Assembly (NCBI GenBank): GCA_009733715.1
Contig: WMKJ01000172.1
Coordinates: 1-20,182, forward strand
Reading direction: 5' to 3'
DNA length: 20,182 bases
Source: Herpomyces periplanetae
Taxonomy: Eukaryota; Ascomycota; Laboulbeniomycetes; Herpomycetales; Herpomycetaceae
The position numbers were made by a program, and so were the translations under genes. Positions 9,163-17,670 of this stretch are shown one piece after another (position 1 is the stretch's first letter; each line of letters begins with the position of its first letter). A model generated the notes under the pieces. It did not search any database, had not been told where the DNA came from, and saw only the letters and a program-made list of their open reading frames with translations.

Positions 9163-9165
9163 GTA
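9126..9165. repeat. (GT)n microsatellite
   Basis: About 40 bp of uninterrupted pyrimidine-purine alternation, mostly GT with a GC unit at each end. It is a likely Z-DNA former and length-variable. Confidence 0.9.
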
Positions 9166-10221
9166 GCACCAACACAACATCCGCCTGTATTGCTAATACA
9201 GCGCTTCTCCCCGCTTATACCGTTCTCCCCTGGCTACGCTACGCCCTGTGAAAACATCAAAAAGGCAATCTTAGTCTCGGTCCACGTCCGTGGTCTACAT
9301 CGATTCTACACGATCGCGCTAGCCCAGGATGTGCGCATATGTTGCCAGGGAACGTACAAACTTACCGCACGCGCATATACCATACTAGACTGTTCACCCA
9401 ATTGCGCGCCTGATATTCAGGCTTGATAAACGTAATTCTTTACAATGCACATTTATGCTGACTAGAAGCTTAATACACGAAAAACTTGTGATTTAACGTG
9501 CGCGGATGGGCGCTTTATCCACAGTACTCTTATTATGCTTGACATTCCACAAGTTTTTAATGGATCCATTAAACACGTTATACGAAGCGTGAACTCGGGA
9601 TATGTTGGTCTGGGAGAGCAGCATGACCGACCCCTTGTGTAAAATCCCACACCTACAAACCCATGATTTAAGAATGTTCGCACATGCAGGGTCAAAATCT
9701 TTGGAAACCGTAATTGAGAGCAGCACTTCTCACGAAACGACTAATGTGTAGCATAGTTAACACGCAGGAAATTGAGTAAACTGGGGGCGGCATCTAGCTA
9801 ACTTAACCGTCCCTGATTCCCAAACTGGGCTGGCCATGGGCAGCACAAACCTCCAACACGTCCCTGTCCTGTCCACCTTGTACTTCGAGTGTAACAACTC
9901 ACCCTGGACCAGACAATCGGATCAAATTCAGCTTTCCAACTCAAACATTACTGACACATACATAGTTCAGCCCCATGCCCTATGCCTGTAGCGGCTTTTT
10001 CAATATTACTGGATTGGGTAATATTTTGCTTGGTGGTTTTCAGGTTAGTTTGCAATTAACATCCACGTTAATGTTTATAATTGACTATGCGTGCATGACC
10101 ATGATGAATCGAGTATTTCCCGGGAAATTTAATGTTACGGTTAAGCTGTATTGATTCATATACACATTTTATCCGTTAAGTTGAGTATTTCCTTTGTTCC
10201 GCCTTGGAATAAACGCTGCCA

Positions 10222-13200
10222 TCATTCACCTTCATTATTTGTTATTTCAACTTCTTGCGTGCTCCCCTGAGACATTTTTATCATTACAGCTGCAGCTTCA
10301 GCTTCATACTCCGCTTGAAAGACATCGTCACTAACGCTAGCATTGTCGATCTTTTGATGGGATGAGTGTAATATTTCTTTCTGTTCCACGGCTTCGCAAA
10401 AGTTAGCTTGATTATCGGTTTCATGAATGACGCTACTTTCATCCAATTTAATACTTGTTTCGTTTGTATCTTGTTTAACTGTTGAACTTTTTATTGGTGA
10501 ACCAGATTCCACCAATTCTGAAGTTTCATAGCATTCACTGCGTGACGGTGCATCGTCTTTTATATCTTGATTATTTTCACTCATACAGGATGCATGTCCT
10601 CTAGATTTATTCGACGTCCGTTTTACCGGCGATGAACAAGTATTATCATGTAGCAAATTCGCCGAATTTCCAATTCCTCCACATCCTCCATCATTCATCA
10701 TCGTGTTGGTAAATGGAGATAATTTATTCACCGGTAACGGTGATGCCCAATCAGATAATGGTGGCAAACTTAATGGTTGATTTTTCACGGGAACCTTGTT
10801 TGAACTAGTTACGATAGGCTGGGGAAGCTGAAGTTTGGTTGACTCCAGAATCATTCCACTTCCGTTAACATCTCCAATACCAATACTGCTTTGCTGTGGT
10901 AAATGCTTTTCGGGCGCTTGCAACGGCGGTGGATACGGGTTTAGTGTTCCGCCTGTTGATCGTTGATACATGGATTCGCTGAGTGCGTGGCCGTAATGCA
11001 CCATGTTCATCGTCGGCATTAATTGTGGAGGTGATGAACCATTTCCACATCCATTTCTCGAGTTTGATGAACAATACGGTAAAATGTTGTTGGAAATTCC
11101 ACCATCTCCAATCTTATGGCTTGTCGCGGAAACTTGGTGGTTACACGATAATGGTGCCTTTTTTGTTTCATTACTATCATACTTGGTAATGTTGGCGTCT
11201 TCTTCTCCCTCTCCTCCATTCGGTACGCCAACCAATGTATCCTCTTGAACCGTTACTTCACTACTCATCGCTGTAAACTCGTCCGACAAGTCTGATTTGC
11301 GCGGTCTACCTCGTTTGCGCTTAATCCCATTTCTTTGATCTACCGCTGTATTCATGAAATTCAAACATTGTTTAAACGTCTGTTTTACCCGTTCTGATTC
11401 TCGAAGAATTTTTTCACAATACCGACAGACAAAACTAACGGTATACTCTTCCCTTGGATTTTCTCGTTCACAGGTCTCTAGATTCTCGTTGGCATCATCG
11501 TCAAATTTACACTCTCCGTTTCCAATATACGCTTGTTTAGACGATTCATCATTTAATCCCCATCCTTGACACTTCATGTGCTGCCAAATTCCACACTTTT
11601 CACATGCCATACTCTCACATTCACGATCATAATTTCGGTCATACTGCCCGCAAAATGAACAATCAAATATTCGATTATCCAGCTCTTCCAGTCTAGTTAC
11701 GTCCACTCGCAATTTTTTTAAGGCCGATCGATACTGACGCTCAGATGTGCGATGTTGACCATCATCAAGATTTTTACATTCAGCTTCTAACCGTTTTATT
11801 TCGGCTTTTCCCGTTTCGATTTGTTCTAAACGTTGTTTAAGGAGGTTTTCACTGTTCGCTACCCTCTCTTTACGCACTTCATCTAACTTTTCAAAGCGAA
11901 CTTCTTCTTCACGCCGTTTTTCAGCATCATGCTCACGTTGCCGCTCAGCTTCAGCTATTTCTCTTGCCTCGCGTACACGTTCACGTTTGCTGGCTAATCG
12001 ACTTGATCGTTTAGCATTTGCCATTTTCATTTGATTTTCTGCCTCCTTTAATCTTTTCAACTCCTCCTTTCGACGCGCATCTTCCCGGTCTTGTATAATG
12101 GGTAATACATCTTCGATTAAACGGTGACGCAATACTCTTTCGCCCTCATTAGATTTGCTCAATTTTTCAATTACCTGTTCATAATCCTTCAATGATATAG
12201 CTATACACTCCCAATTACTATCGTCTTCTCCTGTTGTTTCGCATACTTGGGTTTCGTCCCCAGTTTTACTCGTACGAGACCGTCGACTTTTAGCCGTGCG
12301 TTTTCTGCAGGAAGATTTAGTCGTCTTCCGTTTGTTGGCCGTGTCAGTTTGCCGGTATAAACGTTCATCATCCAGGTAAAAGTATATCCGATTTTGACGA
12401 TCAATCCCAAGTGATTCGATTCGCTGTCAAGTTTAAGCAAGTAAAATCGGTTAGATTCACCATACTTTAGGTTAAACTTATCCTTGCCCGTCCTTGGACC
12501 TGCATGCCAAACTATCGGCCGGTTAAGCAAGTGAAATTGTTACTTACCCAGAGTGTATGATCAGCATTTTTATCCGGAGCAGCTATTTCGCGTAAGCGTT
12601 CAGGATTTAACCATACCCATGAGGTAAGTTTTTGTAGGACACGGATCTGAGTGAACAGGCTAAGATGTTCAAAATTTACAGCTTGTTCACCAGTGTCAAG
12701 GAAAGGATTGAAAGAGGGTGATTTACTCGCAAACTGTCGCGCTACCATGGCATCGAATGTATCTACGCTAGAGTATTCGTTCGGGCCAATTACAAAGAGA
12801 AATAAGTACGTCAGTTAGACACAGCCAGAAAGAAAAACCTAGATATAGAAGCCCATGGGTCATGCACGGCTCACGTATACACATGAACGATATATAACAC
12901 GCTTTACCGGGCAGGAAAATTTGACTAAGTTGAAACATACGAAACACAGCGATTTGTGACGATGAATTTAAGTAAACTCATGCCAATTTTTTTTAGGGTT
13001 GACGATCGAGTTTCACTTATACACTCATACTCGAGTTTCTGTAGAGCATGTAAAGGTTAATGATTGTTCCATTTACACACGTATGCAGGTAGTTTGCGTA
13101 TATTTTCATGTAAAAGTTGGCGTAACCAATGTGAGATGGCAAGTAGTTATAACAGCGCCAGTAAAGGTAAGGGAGGGTGGTCGGATAGAACTTACTTCGA

Positions 13201-13573
13201 TGTCAACGTCATTGATATTGATAGCGCGACCGAAGAGAAATAGGAATTGGACTAAATTGGCGAATTCCCACATATTTCGTAGTCTTCGCAATGTTGTATT
13301 CGGGCAGTTTACCGATAAGGAATATGTAAGGTTATGGCTATCAACATTATTATCATTGTCATGATTGATGGTATGATCAGAAGGTAGACGGTGGATGGAT
13401 ACATTGCTAGGATCCGGAGTTTGCATGAATGTGTTATTATCTCTTTTACCGAATGATCGACGTGATCTATTAGGTGACGTAGTTGATGTTGTCGTAGTAG
13501 CCGGAGGGCGTGTCGATGCTTGAGAAGGTGTTGAAACTGCCTCAGTGGAGAAGCGCGTGCGTTTCCGAAGCAT
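10222..13573 (-). CDS. DDT/WHIM-PHD finger-AT hook chromatin protein (4 exons)
   Basis: A 965-aa nuclear protein of the fungal DDT-PHD type, similar in layout to RSF1/CECR2-like subunits of ISWI remodellers (inference from domains). Exons on the minus strand: 13196-13573, 12941-13038, 12548-12767 and 10222-12423; all joins keep frame. Seen: a Ser/Thr/Pro/Asn-rich start to about 95; a DDT domain from MWEFANLVQFLFLFG (101) through KLEYECI and KKIGMSLLKFI to FDAMVARQF; the WHIM-like part FEHLSLFTQIRVLQKLTSWVWLNPERLRE, then W-RIESLGIDRQNRIYFYLDDERLYR (about 233-256). A long charged coiled coil spans about 340-475. A C4HC3 PHD finger has C487, C490, C506, C509, H514, C517, C565 and C568, with a long acidic loop before the last pair. 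An AT hook (KRKRGRPRK) lies at 600-608, then a disordered, Ser/Asn-rich tail. The PHD should read a histone H3 tail; aromatic-cage residues were not assessed. Confidence 0.92.
12424..12547 (-). other. Intron 3 of the DDT-PHD gene
   Basis: A 124-bp phase-0 intron: donor GTAAGT after CATACACTCTGG, acceptor TTGACAG before CGAATCGAA. It restores the family sequence HTLW-RIESLGIDRQN. Confidence 0.92.
12768..12940 (-). other. Intron 2 of the DDT-PHD gene
   Basis: A 173-bp intron: donor GTATGT after TGTGTTTC, acceptor ACTCTAG before CGTAGATAC, with a CTAAC branch-like site near 12815. Splicing gives LLKFIVTNRCVS-VDTFDAMVARQF, which matches the spacing of related fungal DDT proteins. Confidence 0.8.
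13039..13195 (-). other. Intron 1 of the DDT-PHD gene
   Basis: A 157-bp phase-0 intron: donor GTAAGT after GACATCGAA, acceptor CTCTACAG before AAACTCGAG. A TTAAC branch-like site lies just upstream of the acceptor. The joined product DVDIE-KLEYECI is the expected DDT sequence. Confidence 0.85.
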
Positions 13574-13584
13574 TGCTTCGGAAA
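13562..13584. repeat. Perfect hairpin enclosing the DDT-PHD start codon
   Basis: TTTCCGAAGC at 13562-13571 and its exact reverse complement GCTTCGGAAA at 13575-13584 flank a 3-nt loop. In the mRNA the start codon (13573-13571) takes two loop bases and the first base of the 3' stem arm. A 10-bp stem with five G-C pairs at the initiation site should hinder scanning or initiation; an effect on translation is inference. Confidence 0.8.
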
Positions 13585-15298
13585 AGTGATATAACCTTGA
13601 AATGTGTTAAGTGAACACAGGGACAAGCTAATAATTTAAGAAGTGATGGTGGAGGTGAGAAAAGTGTATGATTGTGCGCGTGCGTGTGTGCGTATTTCAG
13701 CGGATACACGATAAAATAATTTGCTAGGACGTGTAAGTTTAATGTTAGGTACAGAATTAAATAACGTTTATTGTGATCTAGGAATAAATTTGGAAGAATC
13801 TGGAATTCGCTGATGGTGGTACGGAAAGGGTATAGGAGGTAGATTTCACACAAAGGGAAATTGATAGATAAGTTGAAAGTGTGAGGGTGTGTAAATCAAT
13901 GTAAAGAGAGTACAATAGAATGATCAGAGTAGCGGAGGGTAGGGAAGTGTAGAATAAAAAGTGATGCGCGAGCGCGTTGAATGAGGTTGAAGCGTAACAG
14001 GATTTGGATTTGAAAACGGAAAAATTTATTCGTCCACACACTCGGCTTCCCGCTCCCGGCCCACCGCTACAACACGGCCGAAAGCCCAATCTAGCTAGTG
14101 TTTCGGTCCGGGCGGGTGGTGGTTTCTTGGCATAAAGATGATGTGGAGGATCGGGATTACGGATTTGGTTTTGGAGATGCCGAAATGCACGATGATGGTG
14201 ATGATGATTGTGTTAATACTGATAATACTCTTAATGGTGATGTTGTCAACATTCCTACAAAGGTCAAGGTGTATTCTAATGGCATCCATGCTGTCTGTCC
14301 CCATGCTTCTCTGTTTTACCATCATAGTATCCCCATTGTGTACACTTGAGCTTAGAATGACAAAGTTCTGTTAAACTTACTGTTATGCGACTACTCAGTT
14401 TGAACTATTAGTGCACACACATCTATACATTTGCATCTGCTAAAGGGTTTCTTCAGCACACCTAACCATCCGGTCGGTCGTGTAAACACTAAGAATAACT
14501 TCAATGTATACACTCATCCAACCATTTTATGTATACTAACACTTACTCGCATATACTTACGTAGCAGGTTTAGTTTCCCCTCCCTCTCTCGTCAACCATT
14601 TCTAATTAGCCTTGTTTATCACAGTTTAAACTTGCCAAAACCAATAGCTAATTTCACCCAGCTACAAACGTGGTTATACTTAATACCATGTTTAACTTAC
14701 TAAAGACATAAACATGCACACTTGAACGTAGTCCAACGTGCCCTAAGCTATAAGCACAGCATTCCCCCGGTTATCCATGTCATCGATACATTGATGTTTA
14801 CGAATAAACGATACATGAGAAAAGGAGCGTGCGCGGGGTCATAGCTTGACGAACTGTAGCACAGGCCAACTTATCGTTAATATTAGTTCCGATAAGCAGT
14901 ATAATATTACAGTAAAGGAGGCGTAGCGTAACGTATTTTAAATGGTGAGTATATGCGTATGCTTGTATACCTGCTCACTACTTGCATACGACAACGGTAG
15001 ACAAGAACGATGGTTAACCCAAGTAATATTATTAAAATCGTAAGCTCATTGTGTCGTATACAATACACATTTAACAAGGTTAGAGGTTTTGGATAGCATG
15101 TCAATCGAAATGAACGCTAAAAAAAATTTCAAATAACAGGGGCATGATAACGGGAATCCAGTAAAATATGACGTAGATTGATCAGTATATATATGTCCGG
15201 GTAAAAAAAAAACACAAAAGAGATAGATGAAATATGAATTGGGATTCAACTGTTCCAGACAGTAAGTTAAATAGACTTTAATATGGTAAAGGTAGTTT
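13574..15298. other. Non-coding interval upstream of the DDT-PHD gene
   Basis: About 1.7 kb between the DDT-PHD start and the end of the next minus-strand ORF. The left part should be promoter and 5' UTR of the DDT-PHD gene. Seen: an alternating GT/GC stretch near 13674-13693, a GC-rich patch at 14040-14120, and a GAT-rich patch at 14190-14245 that opens short frames. The + frame 14138-14374 (78 aa, ATG, strongly hydrophobic) is possible but looks like GAT-repeat noise. Nothing else is supported. Confidence 0.55.
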
Positions 15299-15964
15299 TT
15301 AATGAGATGCAAGGGATGGTGGAATAGATTGAAATGGCATGTAAACTGGACGAGGCTCGAAAATTTGACTGGTTAATTGCCCCCAAGTACGTTGCTCTTC
15401 AGCAATGTGTAACAAGACGGCATGGGAGGCGAAAGAACGTAAGGGTAAATAATTAGGAGAACGATGGGGAAATTTGCCGTCGAGGGTAGAAAGATGATGC
15501 GACGATAAGGATGAAGGAGTAGTAGGAGGTGACGTTGAAAGAGAAGGGTGGGATAGAGGGGAAACTTGATTAATCAATGGATTAACCGTATGAGTAGTTG
15601 AAGTTAACGACAAGGAAACTGGGTTTGTTGCCTCCTGGGGTAAAGCGAATTGAGGAATGGTTAACTTTGAGGGAGATTTAATCAAGGTTGACCTAGCAAA
15701 GGGTAATGCGTGAAGTTTGCAGTGATCGTATAATTTTGAAAAATAGTTGCGATGCTTGGGTGAGGCGGTTAAAGAATGTGATTTATTTGGCGTATTAGTG
15801 AGAGAAGGTGATGAAGAATAAACGGGTTGAAGGGTTGATGGGGAAAAGGAATATTTCCAAGTTGATGAAGATGATGATGATAGTGAAGATGAATATTGAC
15901 AATTGCCATGAGATGTAGTAGAAGAAAGAGATAGGGAAGAAGGGTTCGAAGATTTTGGCGACAT
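15299..15964 (-). CDS. Uncharacterised Ser-rich protein, 221 aa
   Basis: I do not recognise this protein. The start chosen is ATG 15964; the frame stays open upstream to ATG 16042, which would add a 26-residue hydrophobic leader that I think is 5' UTR. Seen: residues 1-68 are Ser/Thr/Pro-rich (low complexity). Residues 69-110 look ordered and basic-aromatic (HRNYFSKLYDHCKLHALPFA, then a Lys/Pro-rich stretch ending PQFALPQ). Residues 111-170 are again Ser/Thr/Pro/His-rich, and residues 172-214 form a second non-repetitive part (RSFASHAVLLHIAEEQRTWG and EPRPVYMPFQSIPP). Two mixed-composition blocks inside disordered linkers resemble a small fungal regulatory protein with short binding motifs. 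No zinc, helix-turn-helix or catalytic motif is visible. It lies downstream of the PAS protein on the same strand, but 1.7 kb away, so no link is implied. Confidence 0.55.
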   Translation of the reverse strand: MSPKSSNPSSLSLSSTTSHGNCQYSSSLSSSSSSTWKYSFSPSTLQPVYSSSPSLTNTPNKSHSLTASPKHRNYFSKLYDHCKLHALPFARSTLIKSPSKLTIPQFALPQEATNPVSLSLTSTTHTVNPLINQVSPLSHPSLSTSPPTTPSSLSSHHLSTLDGKFPHRSPNYLPLRSFASHAVLLHIAEEQRTWGQLTSQIFEPRPVYMPFQSIPPSLASH

Positions 15965-17670
15965 GATGATAATGACAAGAAAGAAAATACTGGGGGAGAT
16001 GGATGTGTATAAAAGGGAAAATGGACAAGGGAAGCGGACCATTTATGCAAAAGAGAGTTTAATGGTTGTAACCCATTAAATATGATTTGAAGGAGACTGA
16101 ATTGTCGGGGAAGTTGAGAGAACGAAGACGGGATTCAGCTTGATTGAAAGCGGAGAAATCAGGGCATAATAAGCGTAACGATATAAGTGTGATAAATATC
16201 ACGGAACAAATTGCCTCGCCGGTATCATTACGGTACTCATAATGGTTTTCACGAGTAGTAAACGCCAACGATTTCTCGTTATCTCTTGCCCTGCAATCCA
16301 CAATTGTTTCGGCGGGAGGGGAAAGGGATTGCAAGGGGGATGGGATGGAATGGGATAGACCCGAAGGAATATCAACTTTTGCGACACTAAAGACTTTTCA
16401 GCGCTCATTCTGACCCGCGACAGTATATGTGAAGGTTTGTCCCCGAAATTTTAAACGTGCGACTTCTCACTACTAGTATAAACAATAAATTTGTCAACGT
16501 ATTCAGTCGATACAATAATATAACGATAAATTCTAATCATGTAACCGAAACTTCTCTGGAGAATGAACGTATGCCTGCATGTTTAAGCCTATACTCATAC
16601 ATTCATGTATTAACATGGTCCGAAATCCAACCGTCAAGTGTCGGGCGTTTCATCATTCCGCGCGGAAAATTCCCTTGCAAACTTACTCGACAAATAATTC
16701 CGGTTCAGGGACACGAGTAAAGTACACCTCGATACAGTACACCGCATACTGTAAATCATAGCAAACATACCGGCAAAATCTCCTTCGATTATGATAAAAT
16801 CATTTTATACCATATTCGCTCGTTTTCACTATTCATCAAACGTTTTGCACGGGCTTTTGTGCAACGTATGCTGCGATGCGCTGAGTTCTGAGGTAGGGTA
16901 GCCTTTTACGCTTGTTAACATGAAACAAAATTTCATAATATTTGTACAATGAAATATAACAGGGTGATCAATGACCATGCACACAGATCAAACGTTACTT
17001 GCCTTAAAGGGTGAATATATGCGAGCACACAATACCACCAATGCAACTAGTATAATAATGAGAATATGCACACGCGCTCATTTATACCTTGACAAGCCTG
17101 CATCCCGGAAAACTACAAAAAAAAAAGTATACATGTGCACTTGCATGCCATCCACAACCACGCTCTTCATTCGATAAACATACCGTCAAACTATCAAGCG
17201 GATGCACACAAGGATATTCCAATATGTACGCTGGTGCGAATATCCGTAAGAATATTATCAAGATATAATGCAGAAACGGGTACAATTTGACTCGGGAGGG
17301 GGAAATATCCACGAGACAGTCTAGGCAACGAAAAACCTATGCGAAGAGCATACGGGAAAGTTGTCCCCCGAGTTAAAAGGAGACATTGACCGTACGGTAC
17401 GACAGTCAAATGCTTAAGAGCAAGGAAACTGATAGTTTAATTAAAAAAAAAGTAAAAGGTACCAAGGGAAAATAAGATTAACGGAGAAGGGGGAATGAAG
17501 TATGTGGATGATATTAAGATTAAAAGAATTACAGGACGCTTTAATATCGTCGAAAAAGATGGAAGAGAGACGTGTATTGAACTGACCAAAATGGGAATGT
17601 TAAACAAAGACTGCAGCAAAAATTTTATATCAAAGAGCCAAGTTAAAAGATTTTAAAAATGAAGTAAAAT
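15965..17670. other. Non-coding interval with a G-quadruplex motif
   Basis: About 1.7 kb without a supported gene. Short frames such as 16059-16334 and 16199-16408 (-), 16457-16720 (+) and 17082-17312 (-) are mutually overlapping and featureless. The left end should hold the promoter of the 221-aa ORF. The right end is the 3' flank of the PAS protein gene and is A-rich on the + strand. One canonical G-quadruplex motif lies at 16314-16339. Confidence 0.55.
16314..16339 (+). other. G-quadruplex motif
   Basis: Four G-runs (16314-16316, 16318-16321, 16325-16327, 16335-16339) with loops of 1, 3 and 7 nt, followed by further GGG runs at 16341-16343 and 16351-16353. It lies about 350 bp upstream of the chosen start of the 221-aa ORF, on the opposite strand to that gene. 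Confidence 0.7.

Larger units (their letters stand above)
8442..10221. other. Long convergent intergenic region
   Basis: About 1.8 kb between the 3' ends of the wall-protein gene and the DDT-PHD gene. The left half (8442-9430) is rich in ACGT, CGCG and CACGCA words and is open in several frames on both strands at once, which is a composition effect. The frame at 8463-8795 starts with ATG but has no family features, and the one at 9067-9426 lacks ATG. It holds a 22-bp palindrome and a (GT)n tract. The right half (9430-10221) has ordinary composition and no gene I can support. Confidence 0.6.

Noticed and set aside
9067-9426. 119-aa plus frame across the (GT)n tract
   Set aside because: Starts at GTG, includes the microsatellite as VCVCVC, and has no recognisable domain.
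12749-12814. In-frame upstream extension (LFLFVIGPNEYSS) of DDT-PHD exon 3
   Set aside because: There is no acceptor between the upstream stop and this stretch, while the exon at 12941-13038 spliced to 12767 gives the correct family sequence.
13542-14089. Two minus-strand 103-aa frames upstream of the DDT-PHD gene
   Set aside because: They overlap each other or the real first exon in another frame and look like translated 5' UTR.
15965-16042. Upstream ATG 16042 adding a hydrophobic leader to the 221-aa ORF
   Set aside because: The leader is Phe/Ser/Pro-rich pyrimidine-run translation and includes a TATA-like TTTTATAC; the downstream ATG is the more plausible start, though not proven.
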